A stretch of 64,000 bases of DNA from Dyadobacter bucti (lineage in GTDB: Bacteria > Bacteroidota > Bacteroidia > Cytophagales > Spirosomataceae), in the NCBI RefSeq assembly GCF_005869225.1, contig NZ_SWFP01000015.1, positions 1 to 64,000 on the forward strand, in the 5' to 3' direction. The notes under the pieces are model-generated. The model worked only from the letters and a program-made list of their open reading frames with translations. It had not been told where the DNA came from and did not search any database. Positions 53,663 through 62,538 of this stretch are shown one piece after another (positions within the stretch are counted from its first letter, which is position 1; every line of letters starts with the position of its first letter). Made by a program: the position numbers and the translations under genes.

Positions 53663-53814
53663 ATCCCGAAGGGATGTAATTATTATAGCATAATGATAGT
53701 ATCCAAAATCTGTAAACCCTGAAAGGTGGCATCCTGCCGGTATGTCACCCTTTCAGGGTTTTGATTCCATCGATAGGCCTTGTTTTGTTATAATAATATC
53801 AGCCCTTCGGGCTT
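53663..53814. repeat. REP-like inverted repeat around a terminator
   Basis: Symmetric: hairpin ATCCC-GAA-GGGAT, then ATTATTATAGCA, the strong hairpin at 53714-53761 (AAACCCTGAAAGG...), then TGTTATAATAAT and AGCCCTTCGGGCT. Such pairs of small hairpins with an AT-rich motif recall repeats spread by REP-associated transposases. No such transposase in view. The rest of 53654-53984 is non-coding. Confidence 0.5.
53714..53761 (+). terminator. Strong hairpin terminator
   Basis: AAACCCTGAAAGG arm and its complement CCTTTCAGGGTTT, a T-rich end, 60 bp after the DUF1624 gene. Confidence 0.75.
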
Positions 53815-53984
53815 GCGTTCCGACCACAAATTGATTTTTGGAGAAGTGAGTCAAAAGAAATCGAAATAAAAAATTTGTGTAATTGAACACAAATTTTACA
53901 TAAAGGAAAACCCGGAGCCTCTTAGTTTCTTAGGCGTAGATTCTCCGGGGGAGTTTAATCATAACAATCAAACAGTGCAAAGCT

Positions 53985-54248
53985 TTGAACACAAGTGATG
54001 ATTCAAAAGCAAATGTTGAAATTCTGAGTTCGGAAGTAAAGCAGCTTCTTCGTGTCCTTGAAGAATTTTTTAGCCGGGACCCCGGGTCTGAGGTGATCGA
54101 ATCCCTGAATGAGCTTGCTGAGGCAGTTTTATTCGATGAGTCCAGGATTCGTATTACAGTTGAAATGCGCAATCATCTTGTCAATCAATTGAGGACGGCG
54201 ACGCTGATAGCCAATTTGCAGCAGCATTTTTGGGATAAGATAGCTTAG
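53985..54248 (+). CDS. Hypothetical small protein (87 aa)
   Basis: Starts with TTG at 53985 (no nearby ATG). Helical and acidic: KANVEILSSEVKQLLRVLEEFFSRDPGS. Not recognised. A competing frame on the other strand (53930-54172) is less protein-like. Its stop overlaps the convergent gene at 54245. Confidence 0.5.
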   Translation: MNTSDDSKANVEILSSEVKQLLRVLEEFFSRDPGSEVIESLNELAEAVLFDESRIRITVEMRNHLVNQLRTATLIANLQQHFWDKIA

Positions 54249-54586
54249 CTGTATTTCTGGTTGAAAAACGTGGCCAGCTCTTTTTCGAGCAAGCGGCCTT
54301 GCTTCCGCAGATTATCGATCCATAGCGGGAAAAAGGCTATAAGTCCCAAAAATTCGATAACGGTTAGCATGTAGGCCATCACCAGCGATGGGGCTGTGGA
54401 TTGAATGTCGATCTCGTTTTCTCTGACTGTGATTTGAGCACCCACAAAGTTGGATTTGCTTACCATAATCGTCGGGATTTTACCCAATCCGAACAGCTTA
54501 TATCCATACTGGCTGGAAAACTCCTGTTTCAGGATTTCAGGCAAATCTGTTGCCGATGGGGACTTTTTCGATATCGAGATGCGCAT
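54245..54586 (-). CDS. Hypothetical membrane protein (113 aa)
   Basis: 113 residues: soluble N-terminal part (EILKQEFSSQYGYKLFGLGKIPTIMVSKSNF), one long hydrophobic stretch (~65-90), then a basic tail. Not recognised. Confidence 0.65.
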   Translation of the reverse strand: MRISISKKSPSATDLPEILKQEFSSQYGYKLFGLGKIPTIMVSKSNFVGAQITVRENEIDIQSTAPSLVMAYMLTVIEFLGLIAFFPLWIDNLRKQGRLLEKELATFFNQKYS

Positions 54587-54833
54587 AGCATTGGCCAGGT
54601 TGAATTTTTCAAAGCATTACTGCAAAATAAACGTTTCTCTTCAAAACTACATATTGGCGTGAACTTGTTACATGGGCGGGTAATTGCATTTTCAAATGGC
54701 AAGCTCTTTAAAGGCAGGTCATTAATAAAGGTCAGAAGCTCTTTTTATTCCTGCTTCCGAAATAGGCCAGCATTAGAATAGAAAGAGCTTCTGCGGTAAT
54801 CTGATGGTTGAACGCTTTATGGAAAGGCCAGGC

Positions 54834-54962
54834 TCATAAAAGCCGGTCCAGTATGGTTTTATTTCCCAGGCGGAAATAAGATAGTCCCCAAAGCGCGAGG
54901 AGGACGATCAGGACGAGGAGAACTCCTTCTTCTCTCTCTAAACGTAGCATAGATGTTGTCAT
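54834..54962 (-). CDS. Small single-pass membrane protein (42 aa)
   Basis: ATG at 54962, stop at 54834. MTTSMLRLEREEGVLLVLI, then VLLALWGLSYFRLGNK: a charged N-terminus, one transmembrane helix (~13-33) and a basic end. Too short for most gene finders; composition and frame use look real. Function unknown. 54963-55258 holds no other gene. Confidence 0.5.
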   Translation of the reverse strand: MTTSMLRLEREEGVLLVLIVLLALWGLSYFRLGNKTILDRLL

Positions 54963-55258
54963 AATTTTAAGTCAGATAGAAGTGTAAAGCGCTGAATAAT
55001 GATGGAATAGTAAATCTAATTCTATAATACACGACGTTCTACTGCAATTTTACAAATAATAATCTCATAATTCATAGTATGAGTTTGTAATATATTGTAA
55101 AATTACTTCATTATCAGCATTATTGTTACCCGAAAAATAAATTCGACGGTTTCGGGAGACTACCGGACATGCAGAAACTGGCCTGCACTTCACGTGAGGC
55201 AACAGATTTGGGAAGGAAAGAGAAAATAGGGGAGCCCTTGTTTTACACTACGCGCGCA

Positions 55259-56050
55259 CTAAAAACTCGTTGCTATTTTTGTTGTCTGCAGGGTGTCAAC
55301 ATCAATGCTAAGCAGCCGGCTCCGGAAAAGGTCCCGTTTGTAGCGCAGCACAAATTCTTTCATAGAACCACCGGTCACGACCAGAAAACCTTCATTGATG
55401 TTTTCCTTGGTCAACAAAAATTTTGCCGCCAGATGATCTGGTTTCAGCTTTTTGTCGTCATGGATATGCGCTTTGATATAGCGGATGATCTGATCGGTTT
55501 TGTATTGGGAGCCGATGTCTTTGGGGAGGGAAGTTTCCTTGAGATTCCGGGCAAGGATATGAATGAGCAGAAACACACTGTTTTTGATAATAGCCCGAAA
55601 GTAATCCGGCCGGTTGTGCATTTCATGGATGATCTGCTCGATCAGCTGGCGGGAAGAGCGGCGGTCGGTTGGGTTGTCAGCTACTTTTCCCTGTTTAAAA
55701 TTGATATTCAGAAAGAACGTTTCGATCTGGCGCAGCAACTTGGAAAAGCCGGAGTTGTTGGCAGATAGCCGCTTGGTGCCGGTTGCCCTTTCAGAATCCA
55801 GGATTACGGCAAAAATGCTTGTTTTTCGGGACGCTTCAAACTGGTTGGATGCCCCTGGCGGAAGCAGGAGCCAGCTGTCTTTTTGATAATCGCATTTTTC
55901 ATCATCAAGTACCACCACCCCTTTACCTTCGAGAATATATATGATTTTAAAGAAATCAAAGCGCGCAGCGTGAGCGTGCCATTCCTCAGTGTCACACACT
56001 ATAATGTCAAACTCGTTCTGTACTGATAATCCTAACATCGCTGACAACAA
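55259..56050 (-). CDS. AraC-family regulator, C-terminally shortened
   Basis: 263 residues. A cupin-type N-terminus (EEWHAHAARFDFFKIIYILEGKGVVVLDDE...LLLPPGASNQFE) is followed by the first HTH of an AraC domain (YIKAHIHDDKKLKPDHLAAKFLLTKENINEGFLVVTGGSMKEFVLRYKRDLFRSRLL). The second HTH should continue '..IA...GF...S.F...F', but the frame ends at 'KIATSF' at 55259. The DNA-binding domain is therefore incomplete, so it may be a decaying gene or a shortened regulator. Confidence 0.75.
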   Translation of the reverse strand: MLSAMLGLSVQNEFDIIVCDTEEWHAHAARFDFFKIIYILEGKGVVVLDDEKCDYQKDSWLLLPPGASNQFEASRKTSIFAVILDSERATGTKRLSANNSGFSKLLRQIETFFLNINFKQGKVADNPTDRRSSRQLIEQIIHEMHNRPDYFRAIIKNSVFLLIHILARNLKETSLPKDIGSQYKTDQIIRYIKAHIHDDKKLKPDHLAAKFLLTKENINEGFLVVTGGSMKEFVLRYKRDLFRSRLLSIDVDTLQTTKIATSF

Positions 56051-56190
56051 ATGTTTTTTAGAATGGTCGGCTGCCTTTTAGGCAGAACCATATCAAAAAT
56101 GCATCGGAATGTTTTTAACATAAAATAAAAAACTTCCAATGTCGGATATCGCTCAACGAAGGTGCTTTTTTTGGGGTTGAAAGAACCCGG

Positions 56191-56961
56191 TCACTTTCCA
56201 AGCCACTGTTTGAAATCGGTAATCCTGTCGGTACTTACCAGGGCGTCCTGGACAAAGTCGGGGTTGAGGGCAAGTTTGATTTTCCCGGCGGAGAGGGCAT
56301 TGATGGACAAGATAGAGGTCATGGAAACGATCATGGACCTGTTGATCCGGAAATATTCTTTGGGATCCAGAAGCTGGCAAAGTTTGTCGAGGCTGTAATC
56401 CACAGAAAAACGTTTTCCATCGAAGGTTCTCAGGAAAGTAGCTTTTTGCTCAAATGTAAAATAGGCAATATCTCGGGTAGCGAGGCTGAATAGTTTGCTC
56501 CCGGCAGACACCATAAACCTATCTTTGAATCCATCTTGTCGGCTGTGCTGGTAGAGCAAAGAAGTGATGGAGGACAGATCGGGCAATTTGCCGGGTGTAA
56601 AATGCAATTGTTTGAATTTATCAATTGCAGAGCTGAGCTCGGCAAAGTCTATTGGTTTCAATAGGTAATCGATGCCGTTGGTTTTGAAAGCCTTTAAGGT
56701 GTACTCGTTGTATGCCGTCGTGAAAACGATAGGAATGGTTAAATTAAGATGATCGATAATGCGGAAGCCAAGGTCGTCTTCCAGATGAATGTCGAGGAAA
56801 ATGAGGTCGGGCTTGATGTGCTGGCTGTCTTCCAGCCAGGTTATGCTTTGTTTTACTGATGGTATTTGTGCAAGGACCCGAATAGCGGGATCGTATCTAA
56901 CAAGGAGGTTTTGCAGCCGTTTTGCGGTAAGTACTTCGTCTTCAATGATTAAAACATTCAT
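56191..56961 (-). CDS. LytTR-family response regulator
   Basis: 256 residues. Receiver domain with phosphoacceptor Asp57 (LIFLDIHL) and conserved Lys (DYLLKPI); then a LytTR DNA-binding domain from ~150 (FMVSAGSKLFSLATRDIAYF ... RINRSMIVSMTSILSI). It starts 4 bp inside the kinase gene, so the pair is coupled. Confidence 0.95.
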   Translation of the reverse strand: MNVLIIEDEVLTAKRLQNLLVRYDPAIRVLAQIPSVKQSITWLEDSQHIKPDLIFLDIHLEDDLGFRIIDHLNLTIPIVFTTAYNEYTLKAFKTNGIDYLLKPIDFAELSSAIDKFKQLHFTPGKLPDLSSITSLLYQHSRQDGFKDRFMVSAGSKLFSLATRDIAYFTFEQKATFLRTFDGKRFSVDYSLDKLCQLLDPKEYFRINRSMIVSMTSILSINALSAGKIKLALNPDFVQDALVSTDRITDFKQWLGK

Positions 56962-58070
56962 GTAATGAGAGGGATTTTGACAACAAACCTCCCTTCCTGC
57001 TCGCCTATTTTTACCGGTCCGGATTTCAGCAGGCTATATCGGTTGATAATGTTCTGAAGCCCGAGGCCGGTGGATGGCTCGGAGACTGGGCGTAACTGTA
57101 ACGGATTACTAACGATTAATTGTAAATCTTTTGTACGAATTGTGACGATAAGGGGATTCTCGCTCGACATTTGATTATGTTTTACCGCATTTTCGATCAA
57201 AAGCTGTAAAGTGAGGGGCACAATGGAATAATGGTCCCGCTCATATTCCGAAACTTCTATTTCCACTTTGAGCTTTTCCTCAAAGCGTGTTTTAAGTAAA
57301 AAGGTGTACGTTTCAACAAATTCAAGCTCGGTCCTTAATTTGATATGGTCGAAGCTGGCCTGTTCGAGAATGTAGCGGTAGGCTTTGGAAAGCTGGTTAA
57401 CAAACTGAATGGAAAGTTCAGGGTCGCTTTCGATGAGGGAAGACAATACACTGAAATTGTTGAACATAAAATGCGGGCTCACCTGGTTTTTCAGTGCATT
57501 GAACTGTGCTTTTACATTTTCTTTTTCCAAACGCTCGGAGTTGGAATGTACTTCTTGCAGGCGCTGGTAGACCCGTCGGTTGGCAGCCAGGTAAAATGCA
57601 GCCATCAGCGCCATTACAGTCAATCCGTTGTTCAGTCTTTTGCGTTGATTTTCCATATACAGTATCTGCGGGGTGCTGGGCGGAGGATTGTTAACGGCAT
57701 ACAACGGGTCGAGGCTGACTTCCATAAAGCGCCAGAGCGTCCTGAACCCTGAATTGAAAAGTACTGCCAGTTCAATTGCAATCACCAGGGTGGTGAGCTG
57801 GCTTGGAAATTTGAATTCGAACAGGAACACATCACCAAAAAGCTTATGGAGATACTGTTGAAGCCACTCAATAAAGGTGATCCAAAAGGTGAAAAAGACT
57901 ACGCTTACGATCAGGGAGACTATCCAGAGGGGTAATTTGTGAAAAAAAACCTTCTGGTCGATCACGGCAACATTGATATACACCCGGATCGGGATATATA
58001 TGATCGCAAGGCTGAAACCTAGTTTCCATTTTTGAAAATGGGTCAGGGTGAACTGTGGATTTACTTTCAT
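56958..58070 (-). CDS. Sensor histidine kinase (LytS/AlgZ type)
   Basis: 370 residues. Four transmembrane segments (~15-35, 45-68, 90-110, 145-165), a coiled linker, then the His_kinase box with His200 (NQVSPHFMFNN) and the ATP-binding region (VPLTLQLLIENAVKHN; STGLGLQNIINRY). It phosphorylates the LytTR regulator that follows. Signal unknown. Confidence 0.93.
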   Translation of the reverse strand: MKVNPQFTLTHFQKWKLGFSLAIIYIPIRVYINVAVIDQKVFFHKLPLWIVSLIVSVVFFTFWITFIEWLQQYLHKLFGDVFLFEFKFPSQLTTLVIAIELAVLFNSGFRTLWRFMEVSLDPLYAVNNPPPSTPQILYMENQRKRLNNGLTVMALMAAFYLAANRRVYQRLQEVHSNSERLEKENVKAQFNALKNQVSPHFMFNNFSVLSSLIESDPELSIQFVNQLSKAYRYILEQASFDHIKLRTELEFVETYTFLLKTRFEEKLKVEIEVSEYERDHYSIVPLTLQLLIENAVKHNQMSSENPLIVTIRTKDLQLIVSNPLQLRPVSEPSTGLGLQNIINRYSLLKSGPVKIGEQEGRFVVKIPLIT

Positions 58071-58107
58071 CTTTAGTTAGGTCGGTCTGTAGCGCAGGCA
58101 TAAAAAT

Positions 58108-58127
58108 GGCGGCCATCTCTGGCCGCC
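58108..58127 (-). terminator. Hairpin with T-run upstream of the kinase gene
   Basis: GGCGGCCA / TGGCCGCC stem, 4-nt loop, followed on the minus strand by ATTTTTA. It lies 38 bp before the kinase start and could attenuate its transcript. The remainder of 58071-58510 holds no gene I can support. Confidence 0.45.
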
Positions 58128-58543
58128 CGCAACCCACAACAAAGAGTGGCACAGTATTAATCTGCGGTTACCTGATTGTAGTCCTTGACTAATCTTGGGC
58201 ATAGCCCGTATTTGTGTTCAATCATCACATTAGTTTATGGAAAACAGCAAATTGAATTGCTTGCCGGGTTACAGTGTTGTTTGCCCGGTCGGATTGATCC
58301 GTTCCTGTAATATGATGAAAGAGGTTGCGGGTACTAAGCTAGGACAAATCTGAATTTCTTCAAATGTTTCATGCGTTTTTCAAAAGGTATTTTTCGAACA
58401 GATTGAATAAATTTTGGCATAAATTTTGTGACTGTGGATAAAAGTGACGTATTATGTAGCCGTACATTACTCTGTTTTGGGGTATATTAAGGAGTACGCA
58501 GTTTAAATACATGCAGGATCCGGAGGTTTGTTATCCGGGTTCC

Positions 58544-60790
58544 ATGAAGCTTATGGAAAATTTGAAACAAGAAGAAAGTACCGGAAGATTAATCATTGTT
58601 GCCTATCGACTACCATTCAAAATTATTCGCGAAGATGATCAGGTTCAGCTCTTTCAGAACTCGGGCGGCCTGGTTTCAGCCGTTTTGTCTTTGGTAGGAG
58701 ATAAGGTCGGATCGGCATTTAGCTCAACAAAAAAAATCCAGTGGATCGGGTTTTCGGAAAACAGCCGGGAGGAACTCGAAGGGCAGTCTCTCGCAAACGA
58801 GCAGTTTGAGGCGCACCCGGTTTTTATTCCGGAGGACGTCAATGAAAATTACTATGAGGGTTTCTGTAACAATCTTATCTGGCCGTTGTGTCATTATTTT
58901 CCCTCTCTGGCCCTTTTTGACGACGCCTATTTTGATGCCTACAAAACGGCAAACCAGCTTTTTTTCGATAAACTTGATGAAATTATCAGACCGGGTGATG
59001 TGGTTTGGGTGCAGGATTACCAACTCATGCTCTTACCCAACATGATCCGGGAAAAATATCCGGTGAATAAAGTCGGCTTCTTTTTCCACATTCCTTTCCC
59101 ATCTTTCGAATTGTTCCGTATGCTACCGGTTCCCTGGCGAAAAGCCGTTATCGACGGTATCCTCGGGGCGGATGTAGTCGGTTTTCATACCAATGACTAT
59201 GTTGAGTATTTTCTCAAAGCAGCGCGGCTGGTATCGGGGCACGGCAATAAGCTGCACTACATCAATATGAGCAACCGGATCGTAAAAGTCGATTCTTTCC
59301 CGATCAGTATCGATTTTGATAAATTCGACAATGCATACGATGATCCGAAAGTGGAAAGCGCGCGAAACGAAGCCCGCCAATCCCTGAAAGAAAAAATAAT
59401 TTTTTCGGTTGACCGGCTCGACTATTCAAAAGGCATCAGACACCGCTTATATGGTTACCAGCGATTTTTGGAAACATATCCTGAGTGGCACGAAAAGGTA
59501 TCATTTGTAATGGTGGTGGTTCCGTCGAGGGACACTATTGAACAGTACCAGCAGATGAAATCGGATATTGACCAGACGGTGGGCAAGATCAATGCAGACT
59601 TCGGGAACATTTATTGGCAACCCATCATATATCAGTACCGTTCTATGCCTTATCACGAGCTGGTAGGGATGTATACAGCCAGCGACGTAGCGCTAATCAC
59701 GCCGGTGCGGGACGGGATGAACCTCGTTTGCAAGGAATATGTAGCCAGCCGCAAAGACAGGAAGGGCGTGCTGATATTGAGCGAAATGGCCGGAGCTGCC
59801 GCGGAATTGGGGGAAGCCCTCATCATTAACCCGCTGGACAGACAGGATATTGCTGATGCCATCAAACAGGCTTTTGATATGCCGGAAGAGGAGCAAACCA
59901 AACGAATGGACGCTATGCGCGAAAGGATCAGCGAGTACGATGTATTTGCCTGGACCAATGACTTTTTTACACAAATGACAATGCTGGAACAAGAACACGA
60001 ACGTTTGCGTCAGGTTTTTCTGACTAATAAAGGAATTGATGGGATTAGAAGGGCCTATGAGGCATCTTCAAACAGAATCCTGTTTTTTGATTACGATGGT
60101 ACGCTTGCACCGATTGTGCCGGACCCGGCCAAGGCTATTATTTCCGAGGATGTTAAAAAGCTGATCCTCGAAATCGCAAAGCGGGACACGGTCATCATCA
60201 TCAGCGGGCGTGACCGGTATTTTCTTGATAATCTGTTTGTTGATTTTCCCGTTCATATCATTGCGGAACACGGCGCACTTATCAAATCGAAGGGTACGGG
60301 CAAGTGGGAACTGAATGAAAGTTATGAGGAAAACTGGAAGGAAAGTATACGACCGATCATGGAATTATATGCCAAAAGGTGCCCTGGGGCATTTGTCGAG
60401 GAAAAGGAGACTGCCTTGGCCTGGCATTATCGCACAGCCGACGATAAAGAGTATGCCACCCGGCGTGCCCAGGAGCTGCTCTGGCAATTGAAAAATTACA
60501 TACAACCTGAGCTCAATTTGCAGGTGATAGACGGTAATAAGGTTGTAGAGGTAAAGAAAACGGCTTTTAATAAAGGTACTGCGGCGAGAGCTTTTGTGGA
60601 AAACGGTGACTACGATTTTGTTCTTGCCATAGGTGACGACACTACGGACGAGGATATGTTTGAAGCTTTGCCGGACACTTCTTACACCATTAAAATCGGG
60701 GACGACCTCTCCGCTGCCAGGAACCACATCAGAAGCCAGGAAGAGGTTTTCCATTTTCTGAATTTTATGGTGTCGTCGGTCGGGGAGTAG
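58544..60790 (+). CDS. otsAB: Fused trehalose-6-phosphate synthase / phosphatase
   Basis: About 748 residues from the ATG at 58544; ATGs at 58511 and 58553 are also possible. Residues ~15-485: glycosyltransferase family 20 domain, with VWVQDYQLMLLPNMIREK, FFFHIPFPSFELFR, DRLDYSKGI and GMNLVCKEYVA. After ~510: HAD phosphatase with FFDYDGTLAPI and GDDTTDEDMF. It makes trehalose from UDP-glucose and glucose-6-phosphate in two steps in one protein. Stress and osmotic protection is the known role. Confidence 0.95.
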   Translation: MKLMENLKQEESTGRLIIVAYRLPFKIIREDDQVQLFQNSGGLVSAVLSLVGDKVGSAFSSTKKIQWIGFSENSREELEGQSLANEQFEAHPVFIPEDVNENYYEGFCNNLIWPLCHYFPSLALFDDAYFDAYKTANQLFFDKLDEIIRPGDVVWVQDYQLMLLPNMIREKYPVNKVGFFFHIPFPSFELFRMLPVPWRKAVIDGILGADVVGFHTNDYVEYFLKAARLVSGHGNKLHYINMSNRIVKVDSFPISIDFDKFDNAYDDPKVESARNEARQSLKEKIIFSVDRLDYSKGIRHRLYGYQRFLETYPEWHEKVSFVMVVVPSRDTIEQYQQMKSDIDQTVGKINADFGNIYWQPIIYQYRSMPYHELVGMYTASDVALITPVRDGMNLVCKEYVASRKDRKGVLILSEMAGAAAELGEALIINPLDRQDIADAIKQAFDMPEEEQTKRMDAMRERISEYDVFAWTNDFFTQMTMLEQEHERLRQVFLTNKGIDGIRRAYEASSNRILFFDYDGTLAPIVPDPAKAIISEDVKKLILEIAKRDTVIIISGRDRYFLDNLFVDFPVHIIAEHGALIKSKGTGKWELNESYEENWKESIRPIMELYAKRCPGAFVEEKETALAWHYRTADDKEYATRRAQELLWQLKNYIQPELNLQVIDGNKVVEVKKTAFNKGTAARAFVENGDYDFVLAIGDDTTDEDMFEALPDTSYTIKIGDDLSAARNHIRSQEEVFHFLNFMVSSVGE

Positions 60791-60814
60791 GAATTTGCGT
60801 ATTTTAGTTGGCAA

Positions 60815-61399
60815 ATGTCGGAATCCCTGCAATTACTGCGATCAATAATATCATCCATCCGTCCGATTCCCGATGCGGATTGGACGGAATTTTCTTTGAT
60901 TTGGAAACCTTTTAAGGCCCGGCGAAAGGAAACGCTAACTTCTGAGAATGACACAGAAAAATATCTTTATTTCGTAACAGAGGGGGTTCAGCGGGTTTTT
61001 TACCTGGATGACCAGGGCAGGGAAGCTACCCTGGTCTTCACATACGCACCTTCATTTGGCGGGGTAATAGACTCTTTTTTGCTCGAAAAACCTTCCCGAT
61101 ACTATTACGAAACACTGACTCCTTCATCTTTTCTCAGGGCTTCATTTTCGGAACTGAAGGAATTAATGGATCGCAAACCGAGCATTGAGAGACTGATCAG
61201 GACGGGCCTTACGGAATCGATGTCGGGCGTGATGGAACGGCTGGTGGAAATACAATGCTTTTCATCGGAGGAAAAATTCAGAAAATTGCTGTCCCGCAGT
61301 CCTCATATTATGCAACTCGTGCCGCATAAATATCTGGCAAACTATCTGGGAATAGATCCGACAAATTTCAGCAAGCTTGTAAATAAGGTAAGGATTTGA
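60815..61399 (+). CDS. Crp/Fnr-family regulator
   Basis: 194 residues. A cyclic-nucleotide-binding-type beta-roll (ETLTSENDTEKYLYFVTEGVQRVFYLDDQGREATLVFTYAPSFGGVIDSF in outline) and a C-terminal helix-turn-helix (RSPHIMQLVPHKYLANYLGIDPTNFSKLVNKVRI). No Fnr-type Cys cluster. Begins 25 bp after otsAB, so it may be co-expressed. Effector unknown. Confidence 0.9.
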   Translation: MSESLQLLRSIISSIRPIPDADWTEFSLIWKPFKARRKETLTSENDTEKYLYFVTEGVQRVFYLDDQGREATLVFTYAPSFGGVIDSFLLEKPSRYYYETLTPSSFLRASFSELKELMDRKPSIERLIRTGLTESMSGVMERLVEIQCFSSEEKFRKLLSRSPHIMQLVPHKYLANYLGIDPTNFSKLVNKVRI

Positions 61400-61472
61400 A
61401 AATCTTGGTTTTTACCAAATGTTGAAAGGACGGCGGTTCTCAATTTTGCAGGAGAATCAAAAGATCAGTAAA

Positions 61473-62057
61473 ATGAAGCCTGTCGATAAAAAACAACTTT
61501 TACAGCATCTGGAAAATAGGGTAGAAGGTCATATTTCGGAAGTGATCCGACATTTTCAGAATATGGACGATGAAATTCTGAACAAATCGTCTGTTTCCGG
61601 CGGTTGGAGTATCGCGCAATGTCTGGACCACCTGAATAGTTACGGGGATTATTACCTGCCTCTGATCGTGAAGAAACTTGAAACCGGATCGAAGTACGGC
61701 GATAACCCTCAATTTAAAGGTACCTGGCTGGGATCCTACTTCATCAGCATGATGGAACCGGAGACTGGTAGACGAAAGTACAAAGCTTTCAAAGGACATA
61801 TTCCCGATGCCGATCTCAATGCGCCGAAAGTGGTAGCTGAATTTTTAAGGCAACAGGAAATGATGCTGATGTGCCTGCGAAAAGCGGAAGCAAAGAACCT
61901 GGATAAAATAAAAATCCCGATATCGATCGGGAAATTCATTTGCCTGCGGCTTGGGGACGTTTTTCAATTCATTATTGCGCACAATGAGCGGCACATACGG
62001 CAGGCTCAACGAAACCTCGTACCGCAAAGCCGAGGCATTGGTCAGTCACGTCAGTGA
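61473..62057 (+). CDS. DinB family protein
   Basis: 194 residues from the ATG at 61473. The four-helix DinB pattern is seen: GGWSIAQCLDHLNSYGDYYLP (metal His), then a middle helix, and FIIAHNERHIRQAQR with the last two His ligands. Members include metal-dependent thiol transferases; no specific role can be given. Its last bases overlap the convergent gene at 62046. Confidence 0.85.
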   Translation: MKPVDKKQLLQHLENRVEGHISEVIRHFQNMDDEILNKSSVSGGWSIAQCLDHLNSYGDYYLPLIVKKLETGSKYGDNPQFKGTWLGSYFISMMEPETGRRKYKAFKGHIPDADLNAPKVVAEFLRQQEMMLMCLRKAEAKNLDKIKIPISIGKFICLRLGDVFQFIIAHNERHIRQAQRNLVPQSRGIGQSRQ

Positions 62058-62297
62058 TAAGCCTGTGGAATCGCTCAGGTTTTCCATTTTTATAAAATGG
62101 CAGACGTAGCCCGCTGATCTTAATGCAGCCTGTATCCTGGTAAAATCCGATAATTCTGAGGTCATGGTCAGCAGCAAGTCCTGAAAATCGTACGCCCAAT
62201 GCTTTACATTCAGTTGTTTGAGGCAGTCATGAAGACGTTGCAGTGATTTGTTGTTTTTAAGTTTGGTACGGAATGATATCTTATATGTATTAGCCAT
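62046..62297 (-). CDS. Hypothetical small protein (83 aa)
   Basis: Starts at ATG 62297 (MANTYKISFRTKLKNN). The pattern KISFRTKLKNNKSLQRLHDCLKQLNVKHWAYDFQD..LLTM..ELSDFTRIQAALRSAGYVCHFI resembles a small ferredoxin-like fold such as the heavy-metal-associated domains, but without the CxxC. Not recognised. Confidence 0.6.
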   Translation of the reverse strand: MANTYKISFRTKLKNNKSLQRLHDCLKQLNVKHWAYDFQDLLLTMTSELSDFTRIQAALRSAGYVCHFIKMENLSDSTGLSLT

Positions 62298-62433
62298 TTT
62301 CAACGATAATAAAGGATAGTGCTTGATGTTATGGTATGTAACGCTTTTTACTGATTGCGTTTATTTATCAAAAGTGCAAGTAATTTATAATAATTCCAAA
62401 TAAGGATTGTTAAATCTCGTAAAACGCTGAAAT

Positions 62434-62476
62434 AAAAAAAGCCTTGCAACGATGACGTAAGTTGCAAAGCTCTTTT
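62434..62476 (-). terminator. Rho-independent terminator of the dipeptidase transcript
   Basis: GAGCTTTGCAAC / GTTGCAAGGC with a T-run on the minus strand, 63 bp beyond the dipeptidase stop. Confidence 0.8.
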
Positions 62477-62538
62477 ATGATTTTGTTTATCCGAATATTA
62501 AATATTCCGGGAAGCCGATGATTTAACACAGGGGTAAT

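Noticed and set aside
53930..54172. 80-codon minus-strand frame
   Set aside because: Antisense to the more protein-like 53985-54248 frame; Ser/Arg-rich shadow.
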